From NCBI GenBank assembly GCA_023014365.1, contig JAEBUN010000024.1:744001-808000 (forward strand): a stretch of 64,000 nt of DNA, in the 5' to 3' direction. The stretch is from Lepiota brunneoincarnata (lineage: Eukaryota; Basidiomycota; Agaricomycetes; Agaricales; Agaricaceae). Position numbers and translations under genes: made by a program. A model generated the notes under the pieces. The model had not been told where the DNA came from. It saw nothing but the letters and a program-made list of their open reading frames with translations, and searched no databases. This document shows, one piece after another, positions 22,205-32,123 of the stretch; positions within the stretch are counted from its first letter, which is position 1; each line of letters starts with the position of its first letter.

Positions 22205-24109
22205 TTACTCTTGACTAGGGGTTAATGGGCCGAATCCGGGGCTGTAGGCCGAGAATTCCTGCTCATCTTGACCCGTCTGTTCCAATCCATCGTAAGGGGA
22301 GTACCTTCGACTTCGACCACCAAAAAAAGTAGACCCGTCGACAGTGGAATAACTTGCTGAAATAAGCATCCCCGTCTCTTTCCGCAATTCATCCAACCTC
22401 TCCAAAGTCCCAGGGGTCTCTCTTCGTCCAAAAGGGAAAAATATGTTGACCCATCGAAGGTGGGCGGCACCGGATCGTTCACGAGATGATGATGACGACG
22501 ACCTGGAATGGAGGAACTTGAGCATTGTCGTGTCCGCGAAATCGACACCCTCGCAGTGGAAAGCCTCCAGCTGCGGACATAGGCAATGATTGGATCCAAA
22601 TTCATCGTCACTTTCAAGTGGGCTAATTAACGCTTCGTCGTCTGAAATGTCATCATTGTTGGAACCAGTGATGATACCTCTCGGAGTCGTAAGGGGTGTT
22701 AATTGCTGAAGAAAAATGTCTCCAATGGATAGGCGATTGATTATTTCAAAGCCCCCATGAGGGGGGTAAAAGAGGTGATCAAACGAGGGGCTCCCAGCGC
22801 CCAGTAAAGACAGCCTCTTCAACCCGGAGAAGAGCTCCAGACACTTGACGACGTCCGCCATTGTCAAGTATGTCACGAGAAACTGTAACTCCTCAACCGG
22901 GTGAATGACCTTCTGGATGAAAGGGCCTAAAGCACGATGAAGTGCCCTTTCCGACCCATCTAGCTGTGCATCCGCAGAGGGGGGTGGCTCTTGGTGGTAC
23001 TGAAAATAAAGGAGTGTGGGAGCAGAGAGGTAGGTGAAGAAGGTCCGTGGGTCTATATCGGATTGGATAGCGAGTCCGGTGAGGTTGGGTAATGACACTT
23101 GTAGAAGGATTCGACTGCCAGGGAAATTCGAAAGTACAGCTGCGTCGGAAAGCGCAATGCTGCAGAATTCGAGATTGGGACACCAGGAAAGGAGTGTCAG
23201 TGCGTCTCCAACCGAAAGTGCCTTCCACGGTTCCCAACTGGCATCGGGTTCGGAAAGGTTGAGCTCCGTGAGCTGTTCCCACCTAACAGGTAGTCGTAGG
23301 GCCTCTGACCCGTAGATTATCAGGGAGAGTGAGCGTAGTCGTGGCCCTTTCGGAAAGCCACATTCCTTCATTGCAGAAGTGACACTGTCATCACTTAAAT
23401 AACGGCCACCATTGAAATGAAGTCGTTCCAACAGAGGAAATTCGTCCCCGCTATACTTCTCCAAAAAGGACGCCCAGGTAGGGTTTCGATAAATCGAAAG
23501 GTAGAGAGATTTACATTTTGTGATGAATGGCGTGATGACATCAAGGTACAGCTGGCAAGTATCGGCTTCGGATGAGTGAGATTCAAAACCTGGAAGGAAT
23601 GGTGCGGAGAATGAGATTGAAAGCGGACATGCTCCTGAGCGCGAGAGCCATTCTGTAATCGCTCGCATCCTCATGGAATGGCTGCAAGTGTGTACTGTGG
23701 TGAAAGCATCATCTGAGGGAACCGAAATATGAATCGAAGCCCAAAGTCTTGGCATGGTTAAAGCAATACACCTCCATTGTCTACAAATTCTCCCGAGCAG
23801 AACAGGTGCCTCTCTTCTGCTCATGGCAGGATTCCTCCCTGTCGGAAGACAATGATAGAAGATTTCCTGGAGTATGTCGGGTAAAAGGCGTCGAGCAGGG
23901 GATAGTAAGGCCTTGTGTGCATTGACGTATCGTTCTAGTTCATCCCTCTCTTTCTTCAGCTTGGAAAGAACATTCCGATACTTCGTGATTTCGTCCTCGA
24001 GATGACGCATCTTCCTGTTTGGTTCGGCTAGCTCCCCCTTGAGGATATCAATCTCATCCCGTGTTGGCACGTAGTTGGTATTGACCCAGTTGTTGAGCAT
24101 AGATTCCAT
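22205..24109 (-). CDS. F-box protein, single exon, 634 aa
   Basis: One uninterrupted minus-strand frame. Residues about 20-70 form a charged coiled coil (LEDEITKYRNVLSKLKKERD) and run into the F-box-like segment SPARRLLPDILQEIFYHCLP with RQWRCIALTMPRLWASIHIS. This coiled-coil plus F-box arrangement is typical of the large agaricomycete F-box family. The rest is leucine-rich with irregular repeats, an acidic loop near residue 490 (DDISDDEALISPLESDDEFG) and a Ser/Arg-rich stretch. It probably presents an unknown substrate to an SCF ubiquitin ligase. It is a close tandem paralogue of the gene at 24437-26260 (shared GRNPAMS/GRNPVMS after the F-box, same strand, 327 bp apart). No frameshift. Confidence 0.85.
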   Translation of the reverse strand: MESMLNNWVNTNYVPTRDEIDILKGELAEPNRKMRHLEDEITKYRNVLSKLKKERDELERYVNAHKALLSPARRLLPDILQEIFYHCLPTGRNPAMSRREAPVLLGRICRQWRCIALTMPRLWASIHISVPSDDAFTTVHTCSHSMRMRAITEWLSRSGACPLSISFSAPFLPGFESHSSEADTCQLYLDVITPFITKCKSLYLSIYRNPTWASFLEKYSGDEFPLLERLHFNGGRYLSDDSVTSAMKECGFPKGPRLRSLSLIIYGSEALRLPVRWEQLTELNLSEPDASWEPWKALSVGDALTLLSWCPNLEFCSIALSDAAVLSNFPGSRILLQVSLPNLTGLAIQSDIDPRTFFTYLSAPTLLYFQYHQEPPPSADAQLDGSERALHRALGPFIQKVIHPVEELQFLVTYLTMADVVKCLELFSGLKRLSLLGAGSPSFDHLFYPPHGGFEIINRLSIGDIFLQQLTPLTTPRGIITGSNNDDISDDEALISPLESDDEFGSNHCLCPQLEAFHCEGVDFADTTMLKFLHSRSSSSSSRERSGAAHLRWVNIFFPFGRRETPGTLERLDELRKETGMLISASYSTVDGSTFFGGRSRRYSPYDGLEQTGQDEQEFSAYSPGFGPLTPSQE

Positions 24110-24436
24110 AATGAAACGGGAGTTGCTTTTTCTTCTATATGGTCACTCGTATGGATGAAAGCGAGGAAGGGAGAGAAACCGGGCGGTGCAGCTTACATTT
24201 GGGCGTCTGTCGACACCTTCTCCGGCACCGCACGTGACTGATAGGCACGTGCCATATACATATGAGTCAATGAGCGTTTAACCTTTGACGACCAGTACCT
24301 GAGAGCTCACACCTTACAACCTATCTATGGTACATTCGTCATCCAGTTTGTTCGTATTTTTATCGTCCACTGGTGTAGCCTCGTGCAAAATGGATAATGC
24401 GTCGGTGAATGTTGGTTACTCCTAATGCTCAAACGA
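24110..24436. other. Spacer between tandem F-box genes
   Basis: 327 bp between the start of the 22205-24109 gene and the stop of the 24437-26260 gene. It must hold the promoter of the first and the terminator of the second. No specific element recognised. Confidence 0.4.
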
Positions 24437-26260
24437 TCAGAATCCAAAATACCGCTTCGCTCCAAGGCCTGACGGCAACTCATCCAACAGCAAGCCGTCA
24501 TATGGAGAGTATGAGAAACCGAATGTGGGACTTATTTCCTGCGGGACATTCGCCACCGTCACAAGCATCCCAACCTCCTTCAGCTCCACGAGTTTCTTTT
24601 CAACACCTTTGGACTTGGCCCGACAGGAACGAAATTGGATATAGGCCTCTCGTAATTGAGAAGTCCCAAGAGCGGGGTTGGCAACAGAACGGGAGTGGAG
24701 GAAGCGAAACATCGCCGAGTGCGAGAATACCGCACCCCTGCAATGGAATATTTCAAGCTTTGGACAAAATGGCCCCTGGGGCGACGTGACTGTCATTTCA
24801 CGAGGTTCCGACATCCCAATTTGCTCCTCTTCCTCCTCACGATCACTTGCCATGTCATCCCCATCTTCGTCAACGCAACCACGATCACCCTCCGCAAATA
24901 CTGGTGTTAGTTTCCGCAGCTCCCCAGACCCGAGGGTGAAATATCCGTATCCGTCCGACGCCGTACCAGGACGGGGGTAGTAGGCTCGAATAGACAGTCG
25001 CCTCAGACCAGGCAGAAGGGACAGAAACCTCATCACATCAAGGGTCCACATTGACCGCGCACACAGTTCGAGCTCTTCGACCGGATGTAGAACTTTGCTG
25101 AAGAACGAAGCCAAGCCTCTATGGAAATCCTCCCGTACTGAATAGGGTATGGAATTCAGCCTGCCCCTGCCGGCTATTCGTTCGTATCGAAGGTGTAGTA
25201 ACTTTGGGGTGGACAGACATCTGAATAGGACTATCGAATCGAGTCTATAAGAGTCGATTACCGACAACCCAAGAAGGTTTGGCAATGTCACCACGGAGTG
25301 TTCGGGATTGTTGAGAGACTGCCTACTAGGTAATCGAATGTTGACGTATTCGAGCTGGGGACACCAGGATAATACTCGCATTTTATCTGCAAATGACCAA
25401 TTATTGTCGGATAGATCGAATCGTATAAGGTTAGACCATTTGATGGGGAATCGTAGAACGGACTGGTGAAATCGTGGCAAACAGATTGAACGAAGTCGAG
25501 GAGCCTGAAATAAACCGCTCTCCACCGCAGCATTGAAGCAGGATGAGTCCTGTTCCCAGTCTCCAGTTATCCCCTCCAGATGAATCTCCTCCAACGATGG
25601 CACATCATGTACCCTGATCCGGTTGAAAAACCCCTCTGAGTAGAAGGTGGGAAGTGAGAGTCGAATTGATCTCCAGCGCGAGCTGAATGGTAATAGAATG
25701 TCGAGAAAGGGCATATAAGTTTCGTTTGCTCTCTCGGGTGTGATGTAGCAGGAAGAGAAGAGTGAAATGGAGAGCGGGCATGTACCTGAACGAGAAAGCC
25801 AAGCGGCAACGGCTTCCCGCCTGAGGTCATTATTGCAAACCCGGTTGATGTTAAAGGGATTTCCCGCAGGAATAACGATGTGGATGGCGGCCCAGAGTCG
25901 GGGAGTAGACAATGAGATTGCTCTCCACTGGCCGCAAACATGAGTGAGCATTACCGGCGCCTCTTTGCTACTCATGACGGGATTGCGGCCAGCTGGTAGG
26001 CAATGACAGAAGATTTCCTGGAGGATATCTAGGGGAAGGTGTCGTATAGGGGAAAGTAGGGCTTTGTGGGCATCAATAAAGCTGTTCAGCTCATCTCTTT
26101 TCCCCATGAGCTGATCAAGGGTGAGTCGGAGCTCCGTTATTTCTTCATTGAGGCTAAGGGCCTTTCTGTCTGGTGCCGCTAGGGTCTTTCGAATCGCGAT
26201 AGTTTCTTCCGCAGTCGGAATATCGTTGGTATTGAGGAGGTTGGCAATGGAGCGTACCAT
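24437..26260 (-). CDS. F-box protein, single exon, 607 aa (tandem paralogue)
   Basis: One open minus-strand frame with the layout of its neighbour. An N-terminal coiled coil (LNEEITELRLTLDQLMGKRD) is followed by the F-box-like segment SPIRHLPLDILQEIFCHCLP and CGQWRAISLSTPRLWAAIHI. Degenerate leucine-rich repeats follow, with an acidic insert near residue 470 (DEDGDDMASDREEEEEQIG). It ends in a tyrosine-rich tail (SYSPYDGL) matching the neighbour's YSPYDGLEQ. The shared ends show that the pair arose by tandem duplication and then diverged strongly in the LRR part, as expected when the substrate-binding face changes. Substrate unknown. Confidence 0.85.
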   Translation of the reverse strand: MVRSIANLLNTNDIPTAEETIAIRKTLAAPDRKALSLNEEITELRLTLDQLMGKRDELNSFIDAHKALLSPIRHLPLDILQEIFCHCLPAGRNPVMSSKEAPVMLTHVCGQWRAISLSTPRLWAAIHIVIPAGNPFNINRVCNNDLRREAVAAWLSRSGTCPLSISLFSSCYITPERANETYMPFLDILLPFSSRWRSIRLSLPTFYSEGFFNRIRVHDVPSLEEIHLEGITGDWEQDSSCFNAAVESGLFQAPRLRSICLPRFHQSVLRFPIKWSNLIRFDLSDNNWSFADKMRVLSWCPQLEYVNIRLPSRQSLNNPEHSVVTLPNLLGLSVIDSYRLDSIVLFRCLSTPKLLHLRYERIAGRGRLNSIPYSVREDFHRGLASFFSKVLHPVEELELCARSMWTLDVMRFLSLLPGLRRLSIRAYYPRPGTASDGYGYFTLGSGELRKLTPVFAEGDRGCVDEDGDDMASDREEEEEQIGMSEPREMTVTSPQGPFCPKLEIFHCRGAVFSHSAMFRFLHSRSVANPALGTSQLREAYIQFRSCRAKSKGVEKKLVELKEVGMLVTVANVPQEISPTFGFSYSPYDGLLLDELPSGLGAKRYFGF

Positions 26261-27746
26261 GGTGAGGGCCTCGGCTGAGTCCGTGTAGAGTTTTGATGAT
26301 GCTTGTCAGTCGGATTAATCCTGCCAGGGATTGAACTAAAAATAGCCCATGAACTCAAGTACATCCAGGCTTCAGTCGAGAGATAAAGCAGACTTTATTC
26401 AAATCCCAACTTACAGATCATGCCTGTCTCTCCACTTCCGGAATGGTCTTATACTTCTACCAGTCAGCAGCCAAGTTACCCCAGTCTACCTAGTTTCGTA
26501 CTGAAATACCAGTGCCAAAGCCGACACGTCCTTGACGAGACCTCATTGGATCTGTGGCGAACGATGTTGTGTTTACAGTAGCCAGAGCTACAAAAACTCA
26601 CATCATGCCTCGTCGGAGCTATTCTATTTATCCTGTGCATCCCCAGTCCCATCGATCCAGGCAGTGTTGTTCATTTGGACATGTGTGTAGTCTTAACCAC
26701 CGGATGGGCACTACAGTAATTGATATTGATCAAGTCCCCCGCCCTGTGTCTTCTCAGAGGATCATAACTGACATTTGTGCCATGTGCGTACTCGTTAAAC
26801 AGCTCTTGACTGAAGGAGAGTGTCACAGGTCACGAATCTGATTGGACAATGAGCGGGTTATTACAAAGCTACGGGAAAAGGAAGAAAAGTCCCACTTGAA
26901 GGCAGCGTACTCAATACTACTTCCCACAAACAAGCCCAGCCCGCAAGTTGATCACAGTCGTAGCACGCGACAGTCTCGTGTTCATCAGTTTCAACCTCAA
27001 ATAACTGAGGCACTTTGGTGTCCATCTAGCAATCGCTATCCGAACTTGTTCGCAGGAGTGAACATCAAAAAATCATGCACTGGTGACACTCCCTAGTCCG
27101 TTCTGTCTAGAAAGGCAGAAAACAGCTACAAGTAGCACACATGGTCAGACCAAGCGCAGTAGGACCCCACACAGCCCCTTCGCACTCAAAATAGGGCTGT
27201 TGCGACTCGACAAATACCTGCGCCTCGGACTCCGTCGCAGACGGGGGTGGGTGGGAATCGAACACTGAAATATTGATACCTTGATTGTCGGTGCGTCCGC
27301 GTAGGCGCTCCGACAATGAGTCATGATATGGCAGATAGTCGGCCTTCTAGGAGGGATTTGAGTGGCTGCCGCTGCACAGCCTAAGATTTCCACAGTTTGC
27401 TTTATGACTCTGATTTTGATCCACTCCGGCCCTAGATAGCTTCCGTGTCAAGAACGAGATGACCGCGGGAAGGCGCAGCTACATCTATCATTGCGGGTTT
27501 GCACACACACCTTGATTAGGGTTATGTCTATGACTCGAGATGAGTCGCAGTCGGTTTTGATAATCATCGTCGGAGCACTGTACCCAGGAACGTGCGCTAT
27601 TGACGGATCCCAACTACACCAGTGGCACTACAGCCGATAGCGTGTTGCGGGGGTATGGTGGTGGTATATAAGCTGCCTGTGTATGTTGATATGATATCCA
27701 GAAACTTACGCTCAGACATACGACAAATAACCTTCACTGCTACAAC
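26261..27746. other. Long spacer, no gene recognised
   Basis: Only short open frames without motifs occur on either strand. A hairpin-like inverted repeat lies at about 27286-27315 (TGTCGG...CCGACA). A TATATAAG box at 27664-27671 probably belongs to the gene starting at 27747. Confidence 0.45.
27664..27671 (+). promoter_or_regulatory. TATA box of the YGFGG-repeat protein gene
   Basis: TATATAAG 76 bp upstream of the ATG at 27747, with pyrimidine-rich sequence between (CCTTCACTGCTACAAC before the start). Position and sequence fit a core promoter. Confidence 0.55.
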
Positions 27747-28100
27747 ATGAACTCTGTATACGCATCCACCACCTCTTTGGTTCCCAAACCTACCAACCCA
27801 CACTCTAGCTCATCCTCTTCCACAATGAAGGACTACCAACAAGCCTTCGGGAAACTATCATCCTCCTTTGGATTCGGAGGCACCGTAGTCTCCCCTCCTG
27901 TCGTCTCACCACGACAACGTCAGCAGCAGCAGCCCACAGCGCCTCCCGCTGCTCGGGGCTCGCAAGCGTACTCCCAGCAGTCTCAAGCTGCTTACTGGGC
28001 CTCGCAGTCCCACAAGAACTTTGAAGCTGCATATGGGGATCTGTGTGGTACGTACGGCTTCGGCGGTAGTGTACCCACACCGAAATCGCGGAAGGCGTAA
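27747..28100 (+). CDS. Small protein with a duplicated GFGG motif, 117 aa
   Basis: One open frame, no intron needed. Two copies of a motif about 23 residues long flank a Gln/Pro/Ser linker. The first is DYQQAFGKLSSSFGFGG followed by TVVSP (residues about 28-50). The second is NFEAAYGDLCGTYGFGG followed by SVPTP (residues about 91-113). The consensus is aromatic-xx-A-aromatic-G-x-L-xxx-aromatic-GFGG-x-V-xx-P. There is no signal peptide or membrane segment. I know no domain name for it. The spacing of aromatic residues in each copy suggests two short amphipathic binding units. A TATA box lies 76 bp upstream and an AT-rich 3' region follows. Confidence 0.6.
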   Translation: MNSVYASTTSLVPKPTNPHSSSSSSTMKDYQQAFGKLSSSFGFGGTVVSPPVVSPRQRQQQQPTAPPAARGSQAYSQQSQAAYWASQSHKNFEAAYGDLCGTYGFGGSVPTPKSRKA

Positions 28101-28478
28101 GATGTGATGTAAACCTCCTCTTCTTTTTTTTGGTACGTGTGTCTCCCTTTGATTGAAATATCCGAAAAAGATGTTGACACGAAAGTTTTCAGGAATTGAT
28201 ACATATATCACAAGTGTTTGATGGTACACCACCAATAGCGTGGTCTTATACCCTAGGTGTTAATTGGTTTCACGGAACACTTTAAGTCACAATAGTTTCG
28301 AATGCATATCAATAATGTATAGACTCGGAGATAGTAATTAATACTGTTCGCTGGTCTTTTATCTGAGCTAGGGAACAAGGAAGGACAGGGAAACCTCAAG
28401 TTTAGGCCCAATTCTAGCCATGCGGGCAACGGTGGATGAAAATGCAGTAAGAATCCGCATAGAAACACCCAAACTCCT
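28101..28478. other. Convergent intergenic region
   Basis: 378 bp between the ends of the GFGG-repeat gene (+) and an F-box gene (-). AT-rich; no gene seen. Confidence 0.4.
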
Positions 28479-30405
28479 TCAACGCCGCAAAGCAGATGTC
28501 ACATCCCGCCATAATTCCTCGTTTCTGTCCGGCTCTCTCGTGTTCTCGTAGCTGAAGCCAGTCAACTTCGGAAGGACTGTCGAAAAGAAGTTGATCACCA
28601 AACCACAATCGTCGATAGTTGAGTTTCCAACCACAATCAGTGTCAAATTTTCGTTCCGACCCTCACCCAGCAATGCTCGCCTTCCACCCGCGTCCCGTGG
28701 TACGTCGAATCCTGTGACAATAGCGAAATTCTCCCACTCGAAAATGGCGTTCATCCAAATGCCCAAAGTCTTTAGGTGTTTACAGTTTCTGGCTATCAGC
28801 CAGAAGCCGACTAATGTGGTCCTGGATTTTCCTGTCCTCCCTTCTCGGCTGACTCCAACGACGAATTCTACCAGGCGGGGCAAGGAAGCAGAAATGGTCG
28901 CCAATTCGACATCTGTCAAATCGACAAGAACTTGTTCAAGCATGAGGCGTTGGAGGTATGCAAATGGTGGGCCGGATGAAGGAGGAGAAGCATATTGGCA
29001 GAGAAGATGAAAGGTGTTGGCAAATGTACAGATATAGTCTTCCGCTGGTCCTGAGACGTGCTCACTACCTGTCGCGAGGGTGATGATAATGGAGGGGGTA
29101 GGGGCGTATGCGTCCTCGGCGGCGAACCCTCCTCCGTGATGTAGAATTGAAAATAGGCCATTTAAATCGCGGGGACGAGGACGGTATGGTGCGTTGCGGA
29201 TCTGTAGATGGGCTAGATTGGGGCTGTGCAATCGGTGGACCAATTCCTTGTAAAGGGAAATCTCTGGCCACCCCTCTTTCTGGACGCCGTTTACTTCCTC
29301 CTGGACGGATTCAATACAGAAAACTCGGATGTCCCTGTCTCCACCGCTTTCGTAGTGGCGGGCGTCTTTGCCGAAAATGCTATCGAGATCGAATTCCTCC
29401 ACCCTCACAATCACTGATTTCACGTTTTTTTCTGTCAATACCACCCTCAAAGCTTCAAAAGGGAGGATTGCGCTAGGAAGGATTTGAAGTCTTTCCAATC
29501 CCACCCCGAGTCGATGGCAGTTGATCACCAATTTCGAGAGGTGTTCCAAAGAGCTTGAAACGAAAGGAGATAGCTCGAGGTTCTTGAGTGCGGGAGGCGG
29601 GCTGTGTGCTACTTCCTCGACGAACGAAGTAAGATCATTCCTGAATGTCTTTCCTCTGTTCAGGAAAGTCTGTGGAATGCAAAGAGTATGGATGTTGGGA
29701 GCGAGAAGGAGACTTGCATAACGAAGTTGTCGACTCGCGCATGTCAGAGATCGAAGGTTGGGTAAGAGGGGAGCGCCTTTCTCGAGGTGATGAGCTCGTA
29801 AGGCATCATAGACGTTTCGGGCAAGTTTGACACTATCAGCTTTGCCATCCCTACTCCCAAACTCTCGGACGTAGCAGGCATAGCGGTCAAATGGTTCCCA
29901 GTCCGGCCCGACTGGTTCTTTCTTGAAAATCTGAGAATCCTTTAGATCATGCTCGTTGATGTAAGAGCATGCATACGATATATGGCCGAGCTGGCTTTTG
30001 TTTACCTCGGGGGCGGGGTTCGAACGATAAGTGGGACTCCCATTCGTCTTCGCTTAATTGGTCCCATTCATCATCCCAAACTCCATCGTCAGCTTCAACC
30101 ATGTATCTTCTGATCTGGCTAGTGAACAGGTAATCGGACTGCTGTGGCAAGGCTTGGCCGACGGGATCAGCAAGCTTGATGATACCCTCTCCCATTGTAC
30201 GAATTAACCGGTCTACCCCTTCTATCTCCCTCCACAGAGCCCACAATGCTGGCTCTGTGAATGCTTTGCACGTCAGAGCCAGTGAAAGGAGTGGATGGTT
30301 TCGAAAGGTGTTCTCATTCGGAGGGTCGACATCGGGCCTAAAGGGCAGCACGGGGTCATTGAATATCTTGTTCAAGATCTCTGCCACTCGCAGCGCAGGG
30401 TGCAT
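28479..30405 (-). CDS. F-box family protein, two exons
   Basis: Exon 1 starts MHPALRVAEILNKIFNDPVL and contains NHPLLSLALTCKAFTEPALW followed by ALWREIEGVDRLI, a typical basidiomycete F-box. Exon 2 (28479-29939) holds leucine-rich repeats (LPNLRSLTCASRQLRYASLL, LEHLSKLVINCHRLGVGLER, LTGFSYENTREP). Two splice solutions exist. A 37-nt intron (29940-29976, GTATGC...TAAAG) keeps frame and gives 629 aa. A more usual 66-nt intron (donor at 30005, GTAAAC) shifts the frame. The reading through RPYI then DSQIFKKEPVG favours the short intron, which would be at the lower length limit for fungi. It is a putative SCF substrate adaptor, divergent from the GNAT gene 161 bp away. Confidence 0.8.
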
Positions 30406-30566
30406 GTTGGGGTGAACAAGTCGGTGGGGCGCGCATATACGTGCCGCCTGCCTATTTAGGTAAAGTTCGTATCTCAGGTTTGATGTTATACTTCCATGAC
30501 TCCCACAGCACTCTTTAACACTCTTACCTTGCTTGCTCCTTCACTGTATTTCGTGTGACACTGACA
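30406..30566. promoter_or_regulatory. Divergent promoter between F-box gene and GNAT gene
   Basis: 161 bp separate the two start codons. It includes the pyrimidine-rich CTCTTACCTTGCTTGCTCCTTC before the GNAT ATG. No sharply defined element seen; shared regulation is an inference from spacing alone. Confidence 0.4.
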
Positions 30567-31550
30567 ATGGCCACTTTGCCTCCATCAGTGAGGGTAGCGA
30601 CAAGGAAGGACCTTGATCAGATTACGGAGGTGGTAACAGCGGCCTTCATTCATGATCCAGTGTTCAGCTACTTTGCGGCCCTGAAAAAAGTGAGTGGGTC
30701 AGCCTTGCGATCGTTTCCCTCTGACCAAATCCAACAGTTGATACCTGCTGATAGCGACACTCGAGAAAAGAGGAACCTGTCAATATGGGCACGGTTCCTT
30801 CTCTGTTCATGTTTTGCAACTGGTGGTCGGATTACAGTCATTGTTGAGCACCAAGGGTCAACTCCGCGGAAGGCAGAAGGAGGGTTGGTTCATCCCATAG
30901 AAGGTCTCGAACGGATCGTCGGTGTCGCATGTTGGCTGCCGCCAAATAAGCGGCTGGCCTTGTGGAAGGTAAAGACGTTGGTCAGTGCTGGGGTCATTGG
31001 TATCCTGAGAAAGTGGGGATTGACTGGTTTGATTGTGAATGTCTTTCAAGTGTGGTGGGGACTCGGTTTGATGTCAGACTTAGCGGTGCGGCTTTGAGTA
31101 CTTAGATGGTACCCATAGAGCGATGAAGAAGGGTTACCGGAAAAAGGGAATTAAGGGGGATCCTGATGCTTCTTGGTACCTTCAGCTGATGGCCGTTGCA
31201 CCAGAGTTTCAAGGCAGAGGTGAGTCTGGCTGTCTGCTTCTATGAGGTTTCAAGCCTTAAAGTGTTATAAAGGTTATATGACCAAGTTAATGCACGAAGC
31301 TTTTATTAATGCTCCGAATGCGATTTATACGTTGGAAGCTACCACTGCCAACTCGAGGGATCGGTACACTCACTTAGGGTTCGAGGTAAGTCCAACTATA
31401 GCGGATTTTAGGGGTGTTCTTACATGTATACTGCTGTAGTTCGTTGAAAAGTTGACACTTGGAAAAGGCAAGGGTAATGCGCAAGGTTTGGCCACAACCA
31501 GTGAATCTGCTGGAGGCGTCGAGTGCTATGCCATGATCAGGGTTGGATAA
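30567..31550 (+). CDS. GNAT-family N-acetyltransferase (one +1 frameshift)
   Basis: Four exons: 30567-30689, 30738-31219, 31273-31385, 31440-31550. The protein (about 275 aa) starts MATLPPSVRVATRKDLDQIT, the usual GNAT beta1-alpha1 entry. The acetyl-CoA loop follows WYLQLMAVAPEFQGRG with YMTKLMHEAF (motif A, here QGRGYM), and motif B is YTLEATTANSRDRYTHLGFE. Fungal members acetylate small molecules or toxic amines, but the substrate is unknown. The exon sum is 829, one over a multiple of three. The extra base lies at about 31091-31092 (CGGC before TTTGAGTACTTAGATGG), between GLMSDLAVR and FEYLDGTHRAMKKG. If the base is real, the product stops before the catalytic domain. Confidence 0.85.
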
Positions 31551-31826
31551 CGTTCTGCACCATGCCACTGGTTCGATGGACACACGGTCAGAATCACTTT
31601 TGGCAATTTGTCGGACTCGTCAAGCTTGGAGAGTGGGGAGATTTGAGATAATTGTTGCATGGGTTGGTGCGCAATGAGCTGGTGACTTTGTAACTACCAA
31701 CTCTCGGTCTCGAGCTTACATTGTACATGTTTCCTGTCGAGTCCACTTCTTCACTTCGTGGGTGCAGTCTGTGGACCAAAGTCTTAGATTAGGGTTTTGG
31801 TAAAATCGCTCTCAGAGGTGCGAGTG
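31551..31826. other. Boundary spacer between host genes and transposon block
   Basis: 276 bp between the GNAT stop and the target-site duplication of the Copia element. No coding or repeat signal seen. It marks a sharp change in base composition and coding density. Confidence 0.5.
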
Positions 31827-31831
31827 TGCCA

Positions 31832-32123
31832 TGTAGAGATATAAAACGTATGTACTACGTAGCGTGATTAGTACAGTAATTAAGAGAGCATATAAGGAGA
31901 CTTACTTCAGCCTCGGTGCGAGAGCTGAAGTATAACTACATGAATAGGACAGTATTTATATCTACACTGGTCTACAGGTGATTGTCTGAAGGACAATAAA
32001 CACAATAACACAATAGAACAATAACAGTGGCAGGAACATGTGTGGTACAAAAGATACAAGATGGCAGTAAACATACAAGCAGGATGTACAGCAGGACTCA
32101 GGACATGTTTGTGAATGCCAACA
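31832..32123 (-). repeat. Copia element 3' LTR (292 bp)
   Basis: Read on the minus strand it begins TGTTGGCATTCACAAACATG and ends ATATCTCTACA. It matches the plus-strand LTR at 40654-40945, also 292 bp. A purine-rich tract (GAAGGGGAG) adjoins its inner edge at 32124-32132, the expected polypurine tract next to a 3' LTR. Its outer flank is TGGCA read on the minus strand (31827-31831), the same 5 bp as outside the other LTR. Confidence 0.9.

Noticed and set aside
27230..27275. tRNA-like T-arm on the minus strand (GTTCGATTCCCACC)
   Set aside because: The five T-stem pairs do not form and no acceptor, D or anticodon arms fit around it.
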